Shown here: positions 1 to 6,107 of the stretch, piece by piece
Layout of the letters: each line of letters opens with the position of its first letter
Numbering within the stretch: position 1 is the stretch's first letter
Assembly (NCBI GenBank): GCA_035718085.1
Contig: DASTHS010000038.1
Location: forward strand, 1 to 8,324
Direction: 5' to 3'
Source of the DNA: DASTHS01 sp035718085
GTDB taxonomy: Bacteria; Actinomycetota; Acidimicrobiia; Acidimicrobiales; Palsa-688
DNA: 8,324 nt
Made by a program: the position numbers and the translations under genes
The notes under the pieces: generated by a model
Database searches by the model: none
What the model was told of the DNA's origin: nothing
The model's input: only the letters and a program-made list of their open reading frames with translations

Positions 1-516
1 CAGCAGGGGTGCGACCTGCGCCTGGTCGGCGGTCGTCTCGTGGGCCTCCAGCTGTTGGATGGCGGTGGCGGCCCTCGGCCCGGCGTCTGCGGTGATGCGG
101 TCGGCGGTCGACACCAGCCGGGCGGAGGGCAGCACCAGCCAGAACACCCGGTACTGGCTGAAGATGGCCTCGTAGTCCGCCTTGGCGGTGGCCGCGTCGG
201 TGTCGGCGGCGATCTTCTGGCCGAGGGCCTGCAGCTCGGGCACGTCGCCCTGCAGGGTGGCGAGCAGCGTCGCCTGGTCGGCGCCGAGCCAGGCGGCGGC
301 CTGCACGCGCTGTGCCGCCTTCTGCAAGGCGTCGACCCGCACCGACACGGCCGAGGCGGCCTTGGCCTGGATCGCCGGCAAAGTCGCCGGGGCGGCGGGT
401 GTGTTGGCGGGCGGGTTGGCCGCGGGTGAGTCGGCTGCGAAGGCCGGCCCGGCGGCCAGACCGAGGGCGGCGGCGGCTGCGGTCAGGCCGGTGAGGGCGG
501 CAGGCAGGGTGCGCAT
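1..516 (-). CDS. Secreted alpha-helical protein, 3' end off window
   Basis: This is the N-terminal 172 residues of a gene that continues past the left edge; no stop codon lies in frame before base 1. The protein opens with MRTLPAALTGL and an Ala/Leu-rich core ending in AGPAFA-AD, a clear Sec signal peptide with predicted cleavage near residue 27. A short Pro/Ala/Asn linker (about residues 28-46) follows. The rest is Ala/Gln/Lys/Asp-rich and looks helical or coiled-coil, with a conserved-looking YRVFWLVLPSARLVSTADRI block near residues 124-143. The ATG at 516 is well supported by a strong Shine-Dalgarno 8 nt upstream. I recognise the general type (exported helical hypothetical protein of Actinobacteria) but know no function. 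It is divergent from the VOC gene. A periplasmic or cell-envelope location is inferred from the signal peptide only. Confidence 0.8.
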   Translation of the reverse strand, partial: MRTLPAALTGLTAAAAALGLAAGPAFAADSPAANPPANTPAAPATLPAIQAKAASAVSVRVDALQKAAQRVQAAAWLGADQATLLATLQGDVPELQALGQKIAADTDAATAKADYEAIFSQYRVFWLVLPSARLVSTADRITADAGPRAATAIQQLEAHETTADQAQVAPLL

Positions 517-524
517 CTGGGGGG

Positions 525-531
525 ACCTCCT
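525..531 (-). promoter_or_regulatory. Strong Shine-Dalgarno of the secreted-protein gene
   Basis: The minus strand reads AGGAGGT, close to a full anti-16S match, with 8 nt before the ATG at 516. It fixes the start of the left-edge gene. It contrasts with the SD-less starts of several plus-strand genes in the window. Confidence 0.8.
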
Positions 532-593
532 GGGAGCGGTGGAACAGTGCCCAAGATGGGCGACGGGTGTGAGCACGGTGTGAAGTGGAGGTC

Positions 594-1001
594 ATGGTCG
601 CGTCGCTCCTCGACACCGTGATCGACACCCCGGCGCCCCGCCGCCTGGCCGAGTTCTACCGGCGCCTGCTGGACCTGCGCTACCGGCCGGGCGACGAGCC
701 GTCTGGCGGCCCCGACGCCGACTGGCTGGTGCTCGTGCACCCCGACGGGCGCCGGGCGCTGGCGTTCCAGCAGGTCGCCGAGCTGCGCCGATGCACCTGG
801 CCCGACCCTGACGTGCCCCAGCAGCTGCACCTCGACTGCACCGTCGCCGACTCGGCGCAGCTGCGGGCCACCGTGGCCGAGGCGGTCGCCATGGGCGCCA
901 CCGTGCTCCACGACCGCAGCGACCACCCCGACGAGCCGCTGTTCGTGCTCGCCGACCCCGACGGCCACCCCTTCTGCGCGTTCGTCTCCCACGTCTCGTG
1001 A
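594..1001 (+). CDS. VOC family protein (glyoxalase-like domain)
   Basis: This is a small single-domain protein of about 135 residues. It begins with a MVASLLDTVIDTPAPRRLAEFYRRLL segment and ends with a DHPDEPLFVLADPDGHPFCAFV segment. Both are typical of Glyoxalase_6-like members of the vicinal oxygen chelate superfamily, in which two beta-alpha-beta-beta-beta modules form a metal or ligand pocket. QQLHLDCTVADSAQL marks the start of the second module. The substrate cannot be read from the sequence; relatives include dioxygenase-like, resistance and uncharacterised proteins. The start is ambiguous: an in-frame GTG at 585 adds three residues. The ATG at 594 matches the usual family start, but its GGAGG (587-591) is only 2 nt away, closer than normal. 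It is divergent from the secreted protein, and a hairpin lies 5 nt past its stop. Confidence 0.85.
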   Translation: MVASLLDTVIDTPAPRRLAEFYRRLLDLRYRPGDEPSGGPDADWLVLVHPDGRRALAFQQVAELRRCTWPDPDVPQQLHLDCTVADSAQLRATVAEAVAMGATVLHDRSDHPDEPLFVLADPDGHPFCAFVSHVS

Positions 1002-1006
1002 CCCGC

Positions 1007-1030
1007 ACCGGTCGATCGTCGATCGACGGT
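1007..1030 (+). terminator. Possible terminator hairpin after the VOC gene
   Basis: GTCGATC (1011-1017) and GATCGAC (1021-1027) form a perfect 7-bp inverted repeat around a 3-nt loop. ACC (1007-1009) and GGT (1028-1030) can extend the stem across a single bulged G. It starts 5 nt after the VOC stop codon. There is no T-tract, so termination activity is inferred from position and is uncertain; such U-less hairpins are common in high-GC Actinobacteria. Confidence 0.4.
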
Positions 1031-1070
1031 CGTGCAACGACGAGGCGTGGAACGTGCCCGGCCGTGCGCG

Positions 1071-1100
1071 ACGCCGCCCGGGCCGAAGCCCGGGCGGCGT
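1071..1100 (-). terminator. Hairpin with UUCG tetraloop after tRNA-Tyr
   Basis: A perfect 13-bp inverted repeat (1071-1083 with 1088-1100) surrounds a 4-nt loop. Read on the minus strand, the tRNA strand, the loop is C(TTCG)G, an unusually stable tetraloop closed by its favoured C-G pair. The stem begins 3 nt after the encoded CCA end of tRNA-Tyr, so it is very likely the tRNA terminator. There is no T-tract. Because it is symmetric it could also stop transcription coming from the VOC side. Confidence 0.75.
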
Positions 1101-1103
1101 GCG

Positions 1104-1188
1104 TGGTGGGCCGGGAAGGATTCGAACCTCCGTAGGCTGAGCCGTCTGATTTACAGTCAGATCCCTTTGGCCACTCGGGCACCGACCC
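1104..1188 (-). tRNA. tRNA-Tyr (anticodon GTA)
   Basis: The minus strand folds into a complete tRNA with a long variable arm, as expected for bacterial tRNA-Tyr. The acceptor stem GGGTCGG pairs with CCGGCCC (with one T-G pair), followed by discriminator A and an encoded CCA (1106-1104). The anticodon stem is TCTGA/TCAGA around the loop CTGTAAA, giving anticodon GTA at 1154-1152. The T-loop is TTCGAAT with stem GGAGG/CCTTC. It reads Tyr codons UAC and UAU. A TAnnnT hexamer lies upstream and a strong hairpin lies immediately downstream, so it looks like a single-gene transcription unit. No integrase or attachment-site duplication is visible beside it. Confidence 0.96.
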
Positions 1189-1201
1189 AAACGCAGCGCA
1201 C

Positions 1202-1207
1202 AGCGTA
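1202..1207 (-). promoter_or_regulatory. Putative -10 element for tRNA-Tyr
   Basis: The minus strand reads TACGCT, matching the actinobacterial TAnnnT -10 pattern. It lies 13 nt before the mature tRNA 5' end, leaving room for a transcription start about 7 nt downstream and a short leader removed by RNase P. No convincing TTGACA-like -35 is seen at the expected distance. Confidence 0.45.
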
Positions 1208-1235
1208 GCCGCCGGCGACGGCCCGGCCTGTGCCT

Positions 1236-1267
1236 GCCCGGTTGCGGCGGCCCGGTTGCGGCGGCCC
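1236..1267. repeat. 14-bp tandem duplication upstream of the phosphoesterase gene
   Basis: CCCGGTTGCGGCGG occurs twice in perfect tandem (1237-1250 and 1251-1264), with partial third-copy bases CCC following. It lies between the tRNA promoter and the phosphoesterase start. It may be a simple replication-slippage duplication; no regulatory role can be shown. Confidence 0.7.
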
Positions 1268-1291
1268 AGCCACCACGCCACCGTGGGTGCC

Positions 1292-1915
1292 ATGGCGCGG
1301 CTGTTCAGCTCCGACATGCACTTCGACCACGCCAACATCATCGGCTACTGCGGTCGGCCGTTCGCCGACCCCGACGAGATGGCCGCCGCGCTGGTCGAGC
1401 GGTGGAACGCCGTGGTCGGCGACGACGACGAGGTGTGGTGCCTGGGCGACATCGCCCTCGGCCAGGGGGTGTCGGGGCTGCGGTGGGTGTCGGCCCTGGC
1501 CGGCCGGAAGGTGCTGGTGCCGGGCAACCACGACCGGGTGGCGCCGTACCTGAAGCGGGCCGACCGCTTCGTCGAGGCCTACCTCGGTGCCGGGTTCGCC
1601 GAGATCGTCCCCGGGCCCGCGTCGCTGACCGTGGGCGGCGTGCCCGTCACGGTCGACCACTTCCCCTACGCCGGCGACAGCCACGACAGCGACCGCTTCA
1701 CCGACCGTCGTCCCGCCGACCGGGGCGGGTGGCTGCTGCACGGCCACGTGCACGAGCGGTGGCGCCAGCGCGGCCGCATGATCAACGTCGGCGTGGACGC
1801 GTGGGGCGGCCGACCCGTCGACGAGGCCACCCTCGCCGCCGTCATCGCCGCGGGCCCGGCCGACACCGCCCCGCTCCCCTGGGAGGAGGCGAAGACGGTC
1901 ACACCACCCCCATAG
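1292..1915 (+). CDS. Calcineurin-like metallophosphoesterase
   Basis: This 207-residue protein carries the ordered metal-binding motifs of the calcineurin-like phosphoesterase superfamily. They are SDMHFDH (D8, H10), CLGDIALG (D53), VPGNHDR (N79, H80), VDHFPY (H123) and LHGHVHE (H152, H154). Together they hold a dinuclear metal centre that hydrolyses phosphoester bonds. The compact form with DxHFxHxNII at the extreme N-terminus resembles a small single-domain family also found in phages (COG4186-like). The substrate is unknown and could be a nucleotide, a nucleic acid or a small phosphoester. I chose the ATG at 1292 because the first metal motif starts six residues later. An upstream in-frame TTG (1256) would add a poor MRRPSHHATVGA-type leader. 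No good Shine-Dalgarno is present. The DUF222/HNH gene starts 10 bp downstream on the same strand. Confidence 0.9.
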   Translation: MARLFSSDMHFDHANIIGYCGRPFADPDEMAAALVERWNAVVGDDDEVWCLGDIALGQGVSGLRWVSALAGRKVLVPGNHDRVAPYLKRADRFVEAYLGAGFAEIVPGPASLTVGGVPVTVDHFPYAGDSHDSDRFTDRRPADRGGWLLHGHVHERWRQRGRMINVGVDAWGGRPVDEATLAAVIAAGPADTAPLPWEEAKTVTPPP

Positions 1916-1918
1916 CAT
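1913..1918 (+). promoter_or_regulatory. Putative -10 for leaderless DUF222/HNH mRNA
   Basis: TAGCAT matches the TAnnnT -10 consensus and overlaps the TAG stop of the phosphoesterase gene. The ATG of the next gene follows after 7 nt, about where transcription would begin, and no Shine-Dalgarno is present between them. This is the signature of a leaderless transcript. No clear -35 is visible. Confidence 0.5.
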
Positions 1919-1925
1919 CGAACCC

Positions 1926-3350
1926 ATGTTCGAGTCGCCGACCGTCGAGTGGTTGCAGGGGGTGCGCGTCGCGGCGGCCGGCCTGCTCACCGAGCTCGAC
2001 GTCGATGTGCTCTCCGCCTCCGACGCCGCCGCGTTGGTCACCGAGGTGGCCCGCACCGAGCGGTGCCTCGCCGCCATCCGGGTCATCGCGGCCCGCCGCG
2101 CCGCTGACGCCGACACCTGGCGACAGTCGGGCGCCGCCAGCCCGGAGGCGTGGCTCGCCCGCCAGACGGGCACCACGACGTCGCAGGCGGCGGCGTCGCT
2201 CGAGACGTCGCGCGCCCTCGGATCGGCACCGGGCACCGACGCGGCACTGCGGGCGGGCGACATCTCCGAGGCGCAGGCGGGGGCGCTGGCCGCCGCCGCG
2301 ACCGCCGACCCGGCCAGCGAGCAGAAGCCGCTCGGCGAGGCCGCCACCACCAACCTGGAGGGGCTCAAGCGTCGCTCGCGCGAGGTGCGGGCCGCAGCCC
2401 GACCCGACGACACGGCCACGGCCCAGGCGCGGGTGCACGCGGGCCGCTTCTGCCGGACCTGGTCCGACGACGAGGGCGGGGTCAACGGTCGGTTCCGGCT
2501 GACCGCCATCGCCGGCGCCCGCTTCAAGGCCGTGCTCGACCACTTCCACCGTGAGGCGTTCGAGGCGGTGCGCGCCGCCGGCGGCCGTGAGCGCCCCGGC
2601 GTGATCGCCGCCGACGCGCTCGTCGCCATGGCCGACGAGGCCGCCGGAGGCGGCGAGGTCGGTGCCCATGAGGGCGTTGGCGGTGCAGCCCGCAGCACGG
2701 GCCCCGGGGCCCCGGGCGGCGGGGCCGCCGGTGGCGGAGAGGCCGGCGGCGGAACAGCCGGTGGCGGGGCAGCCGGCGACCGCCGACCAACCGGCGGCCG
2801 CACCGGGCGGCGCTCCGGCGGCGTCCGGCCGACCATCTTCGTGCGGGTCGACCTGAGCGCGCTCGAGCGCGGCCACACCGTCGCCGGTGAGGACTGCGGC
2901 ATCGACGGCGTTGGCCCCGTGCCGGTGTCGACGGTGCGGTCGATGTGGGCAGAGGCCGTGCTCGCCGCAGTGGTGACCGACGGGCCGCGCATCATCGACC
3001 TCCGCCTCCCGGGGCGCACCATGCCGCGGCGCCTGCGACTGGCCGTGGTCGCGCGCGACCGCCAGTGCGTGGTGCCGGGGTGCCGGTCGAGCCGCCGCGT
3101 GGAGCTGCACCACCTGCACGCGGTCGCCGACGGCGGCGGCACCCACCTCGACGGCCTGGCACTGCTGTGTGGGTGGCACCACGACCAGATCACCTACGCC
3201 GGCGCCCGCCTCACCGGGCCGCCGGGGGCGTGGACCTACACCCCACCGCCCTTCGGGCACCCCGACGACCCGCCCGGCGGCCCGTTCGACGACGGCTTCC
3301 TCGAGGTGCACCGGCGCCGACGCCCCCACACCCCCGGGCAGGCGGCATGA
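1926..3350 (+). CDS. DUF222 / HNH-endonuclease-domain protein (13E12-like)
   Basis: This 474-residue protein has the layout of the DUF222 plus C-terminal HNH family (13E12-repeat-like proteins), which is multicopy in many Actinobacteria and of unknown role. The helical Ala/Arg-rich DUF222 region spans roughly residues 15-240. A Gly/Ala-rich low-complexity linker covers about 241-299, and a conserved segment follows. The C-terminal nuclease-like module begins RDRQCVVPGC (C381, C386), continues VELHHLHAVADGGG (H395, H396) and ends LLCGWHHD (C415, H418, H419). The four Cys/His positions for structural zinc are kept. However, the Asn expected in TxLDNLxxLC is Gly (G410), and the His normally found 4 residues past the HH pair is Thr (T423). 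It may therefore be weakly active or inactive as a nuclease. It lies 10 bp after the phosphoesterase gene and converges on the unrecognised gene 20 bp beyond its stop. Confidence 0.88.
   Translation: MFESPTVEWLQGVRVAAAGLLTELDVDVLSASDAAALVTEVARTERCLAAIRVIAARRAADADTWRQSGAASPEAWLARQTGTTTSQAAASLETSRALGSAPGTDAALRAGDISEAQAGALAAAATADPASEQKPLGEAATTNLEGLKRRSREVRAAARPDDTATAQARVHAGRFCRTWSDDEGGVNGRFRLTAIAGARFKAVLDHFHREAFEAVRAAGGRERPGVIAADALVAMADEAAGGGEVGAHEGVGGAARSTGPGAPGGGAAGGGEAGGGTAGGGAAGDRRPTGGRTGRRSGGVRPTIFVRVDLSALERGHTVAGEDCGIDGVGPVPVSTVRSMWAEAVLAAVVTDGPRIIDLRLPGRTMPRRLRLAVVARDRQCVVPGCRSSRRVELHHLHAVADGGGTHLDGLALLCGWHHDQITYAGARLTGPPGAWTYTPPPFGHPDDPPGGPFDDGFLEVHRRRRPHTPGQAA
2727..2771 (+). repeat. 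15-bp imperfect tandem repeats encoding AGGGx
   Basis: Three consecutive 15-bp units (GCCGGYGGCGG plus four variable bases) encode AGGGE-AGGGT-AGGGA, at about residues 268-282 of the DUF222/HNH protein. A partial fourth copy follows. They lie in the low-complexity linker between the two domains and probably vary in number by slippage without disturbing the reading frame. Confidence 0.75.
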
Positions 3351-3370
3351 GCACGTCGCGAGGGCAGGGC

Positions 3371-4642
3371 TCAGTGGCCGCCCGTGCGCAGCGTGGCGAT
3401 CTCCTGCTCGAGCTTGAGCCGGTCGCGGGTGGCGGTGAGGTCGATGACCGCCTGGGCGTCGGGCGAGGCCGGCGTGGCGGGGGTGAGAGCGGTGATGACG
3501 CCCGACGCGTCCTTGATGCCGCCGCCGATGCCGCCGGCAATGCCGGCCAGGGCCCCGGCCACCTCGGACACGCCGCCGGTCACCTTCTCGCCGAGGGTCG
3601 CCAGCGTGCCGTCGGCGGCCAGGGTGACGCTGATCGTCTCGCTGCCGAACACCCGGCCGTGCGAGAACGGCAGCCCGACGTGCTCGCAGTGCTCGTCGAA
3701 CACGTCGAGATCGTAGCTGGTGACCAGCTGCGGCGTCGGGTCGTCGGGCACCTGTCGCCACACCGACAGCGTCGACCGGCGGGGCCGGCGGTACCACAGG
3801 CGGGTGGCCGCCCCGGCCTGGAACGGCGCCACCCCGCTGCGATCGACCGGCGGGTCGCCGGCGACCGGGCGCTCGAGGGTGGCGGAGATGCCGAGCTCGC
3901 TCCAGACCTCCGCCGCTGCCTGGCGCCCCGACTGCTCGAGGCCCGCGAGCAGCTCGGCCTCGGTGGGCAGCTGCCTGGCGTCGAGCACGAAGGTGCGCGA
4001 CGCGGTCGTGACCGTGGTGGCAGCGGCCGCCTCCGCCTCGAGGCGGGCGCGTTGCGCGGCCAGCAGGGTCAGCGCCTTGTCGATGCGGTCGAGCTCGTCA
4101 CCGTCGCCGGTCGCCGGCGCGTCGAGCCGTGCCGCCAGGCCGATGAGGGCGTCGACCGCCTTCGCCTGCGAGCTCTTGACTTCGGCGAGCTGCTCCACCG
4201 CCTCGGGATGGTGCTCTCGGTGCCGGGTGCCCTTCGTCGTGCGGGCCACCTCCATCAAGCGGCCGCCGCCGACGTCCTTGGCGACCTCGGCGCCGACGCC
4301 GACCAGCGTCGACACCGCCGCGATCACCGCCGAGCCGGTGCCGGTCGTGGCGGCCGACGCCGAGGTGAGGCGACCGTCCGGGGTGAACGACAACGAGGCG
4401 TCGCTGTCGGCCAGGCCTGTGCGCTCGAGGTCGAGCTCGACCGGTCCGATGGCGTCGGCGCGCAGCAGCACCGCGGCGGTGCCGTCACGGCGCACGGTGG
4501 GGAGGCCGGCATGGGCACCCGCATCGGCGGTGACGGTGGCGGTGACGGTGCCGCTGAACTGCACGGCCGTGGTGGTGAGGAAGTACTGCAGCTTCAACTC
4601 GTCGTGGGCCATGTGCCAGCCGACCACCGGTGCGGCCGTCAC
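3371..4642 (-). CDS. Unrecognised 423-residue protein with internal duplication
   Basis: I do not recognise this protein. There is no signal peptide at the N-terminus. Residues 13-95 look beta-rich (LKLQYFLTTTAVQFSGTVT, then LSFTPDGRL). A Gly/Ala/Val hydrophobic stretch follows (GSAVIAAVSTLVGVGAEV, 103-120), then a helical, probably coiled-coil region with charged heptads (about 145-208). A second beta-rich part runs about 215-350 (RTFVLD, RLWYRRPRRSTLSVWRQ, ISVTLAADGTL), then another Gly-rich hydrophobic stretch (357-376), and finally a charged helix (396-418). The strand, DG-turn and Gly-rich-stretch order occurs twice, suggesting duplication. The start is GTG at 4642, with a G-run 5 nt upstream as a possible Shine-Dalgarno; an ATG at 4612 (residue 11) is the alternative. 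It lies 27 bp after the acyl-CoA ligase on the same strand, so the two are probably cotranscribed. The Gly-rich stretches might contact membrane, but I cannot assign a location. Confidence 0.75.
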   Translation of the reverse strand: MTAAPVVGWHMAHDELKLQYFLTTTAVQFSGTVTATVTADAGAHAGLPTVRRDGTAAVLLRADAIGPVELDLERTGLADSDASLSFTPDGRLTSASAATTGTGSAVIAAVSTLVGVGAEVAKDVGGGRLMEVARTTKGTRHREHHPEAVEQLAEVKSSQAKAVDALIGLAARLDAPATGDGDELDRIDKALTLLAAQRARLEAEAAAATTVTTASRTFVLDARQLPTEAELLAGLEQSGRQAAAEVWSELGISATLERPVAGDPPVDRSGVAPFQAGAATRLWYRRPRRSTLSVWRQVPDDPTPQLVTSYDLDVFDEHCEHVGLPFSHGRVFGSETISVTLAADGTLATLGEKVTGGVSEVAGALAGIAGGIGGGIKDASGVITALTPATPASPDAQAVIDLTATRDRLKLEQEIATLRTGGH

Positions 4643-4669
4643 GTCAACCCCCCGTGCGGGCCATCGGTG

Positions 4670-6091
4670 TCAATCCCCCGCCGCCAGCAGGCGCTTCTGC
4701 ACCTTGCCCATGGCGTTCTTGGGCAGCTCGTCGACCAGGTGCACCCGGCGGGGCCGCTTGTGGGCCGACAGCCCGGCGGCCACGTGGGTGACGAGGTCGG
4801 CGGCCCGCACAGGGGCCGATGCGACCACGTAGGCCACCACCACCTGGCCGAGGTCGTCGTCGGGCTCACCCACGACCGCGGCCTCGGCGACCGCCGGGTG
4901 GCCCAGCAGGGCGGCCTCCACCTCGCCGGCCCCGATGCGGTAGCCCCCCGACTTGATCAGGTCGATGGCCCGCCGACCGACGACCCGGTGCCACCCGTCG
5001 GCGTCGACCGTGGCGACGTCGCCGGTGCGCAGCCATCCCTCGGCGCCAAGCACCTCGGCGGTGGCGTCGGGCCGGCCGAGGTAGCCGGCCATCACCGTCG
5101 GGCCCCGCACCTCGAGGTCGCCGACCGTCTGCCCGTCGGGAGCGACGGGCACGCGGTCGTCGTCGAGCACCCGCGCCTCGATGCCGGGCAGCGCCGGGCC
5201 GACCCAGCCCACACGCCGGTGGTCGGCGGCCGGCGCAGCCAGGGTGATGAGGGTCTCGGTCATGCCGTAGCGCTCCACCGGCACCTGCCCGGCGAGGTCG
5301 CCCAAGGCGGTGGCCACCGGGGCCGGCAGGGCTGCGGAGCCCGACACGAGCAGGCGGGCGCCGCGCAGCGCCCGGGCGGCTGCCGGGTCGGCGGCCACCC
5401 GCGCCCACACCGTCGGCACGCCGAAGAGCACGTCGCCGCCCGCCCCGGCGTAGGCGGCCGGGGTGGGTCGCATGGTGTGGCCCACCCGGCCGCCGAGGCG
5501 CAGCGGGCCGACCACGCCGAGCACGAGCCCGTGCACGTGCCAGAGAGGCAGCCCGTGGGTGGTCACCTCGCCGGGGCCCCACTGCCAGCGCGCCGCCAGC
5601 CCGTCGATGCAGGCGGTGATGGCAGACCGGGTGACCGGCACCCCCTTGGGCAGGCCGGTGGTGCCGGAGGTGTAGAGCACCATGGCGACGCCGTCGTGCG
5701 CTGGCACCTCGGTCGGGCCGCCGCCGGGGTGGCCCAGCGCCGGCACCACCTCGAGGCGGCGGCCGGCGCCGCCCCCGGTAGCCAGCTCGGCCGCCCACGG
5801 GGGCGCCTCGTCGGCGACGAGCAGGGCGGCGCCGGAGTCGGTGACGATGTGGCCGGCTTCGAGCGCCCCGGCGTCCGCAGGCACGGGCACCAGGGGCACA
5901 CCGGCGAGCAGCGCCGCGACCGCGGCGACCACGGTGCCGAGGCCGGGGGCGGCATGCACGGCGACGGCGGGGGCGCCGTGGAGGCGGGCGGCGAGGGCGG
6001 CGGAGGCGGCCAGCAGCTCGGAGCCGGCCATGGAGGCCGCCCCGACGGTCACCACCGCGGGGTCGTCGGCGATGCGCAGCACCGCGTCCAC
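4670..6091 (-). CDS. AMP-forming acyl-CoA ligase (FadD36/malonyl-CoA synthetase-like)
   Basis: This 473-residue member of the ANL superfamily would activate a carboxylic acid with ATP to an acyl-adenylate and then transfer it to CoA. All core motifs are present in order: YTSGTTGLPKG phosphate loop (140-150), YGMTE (275-279), GWLRTGD with Asp358, the hinge region DLIKSGGYRIG (K380), and the C-terminal NAMGK with catalytic Lys463. The short length, absence of an N-terminal extension, and the VERYGMTETLITLAAPAADHRR block resemble mycobacterial FadD36 and MatB-type malonyl-CoA ligases more than long-chain fatty acid ligases. Substrate choice (malonate, methylmalonate or another short acid) is an inference. 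The GTG at 6091 is preferred because the next in-frame GTG (6082) is three codons in; the ORF stays open further upstream, but that part lies antisense to yajQ. No well-spaced Shine-Dalgarno is seen: GGAGGG is 19 nt away. The unrecognised gene follows 27 bp downstream. Confidence 0.9.
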   Translation of the reverse strand: MDAVLRIADDPAVVTVGAASMAGSELLAASAALAARLHGAPAVAVHAAPGLGTVVAAVAALLAGVPLVPVPADAGALEAGHIVTDSGAALLVADEAPPWAAELATGGGAGRRLEVVPALGHPGGGPTEVPAHDGVAMVLYTSGTTGLPKGVPVTRSAITACIDGLAARWQWGPGEVTTHGLPLWHVHGLVLGVVGPLRLGGRVGHTMRPTPAAYAGAGGDVLFGVPTVWARVAADPAAARALRGARLLVSGSAALPAPVATALGDLAGQVPVERYGMTETLITLAAPAADHRRVGWVGPALPGIEARVLDDDRVPVAPDGQTVGDLEVRGPTVMAGYLGRPDATAEVLGAEGWLRTGDVATVDADGWHRVVGRRAIDLIKSGGYRIGAGEVEAALLGHPAVAEAAVVGEPDDDLGQVVVAYVVASAPVRAADLVTHVAAGLSAHKRPRRVHLVDELPKNAMGKVQKRLLAAGD

Positions 6092-6093
6092 CG

Positions 6094-6099
6094 TAGGCT
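6094..6099 (+). promoter_or_regulatory. Putative -10 for leaderless yajQ mRNA
   Basis: TAGGCT fits the TAnnnT -10 pattern and ends 8 nt before the GTG start of yajQ, with no Shine-Dalgarno in between. It lies in the 16-bp gap between the divergent starts, so any -35 contact would fall inside the first codons of the acyl-CoA ligase gene. Confidence 0.5.
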
Positions 6100-6107
6100 C
6101 TGGCGCC

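Noticed and set aside
1104..1188. tRNA-Tyr as an integration site for a mobile element
   Set aside because: No integrase, no repeated tRNA 3' segment and no compositional break were seen beside it.
1256..1291. TTG start for the phosphoesterase, 12 codons upstream
   Set aside because: It lies inside the 14-bp tandem repeat, has no Shine-Dalgarno, and the conserved metal motif starts just after the ATG at 1292.
1157..3193. Open frame of 678 codons on the minus strand opposite the phosphoesterase and DUF222/HNH genes
   Set aside because: It is a GC-driven antisense shadow. The translation is low-complexity Ala/Arg/Pro/Ser without domains and also runs through the tRNA region, while the plus-strand proteins carry clear motifs.
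1899..3797. Open frame of 632 codons on the minus strand
   Set aside because: It is antisense to the DUF222/HNH gene and out of frame with the 423-residue gene; composition is Arg/Gly/Ala-rich with no recognisable family.
3720..4832. Open frame of 370 codons on the plus strand
   Set aside because: It is opposite the unrecognised gene and the end of the ligase; Ser/Ala/Arg-rich shadow with no start signal or domain.
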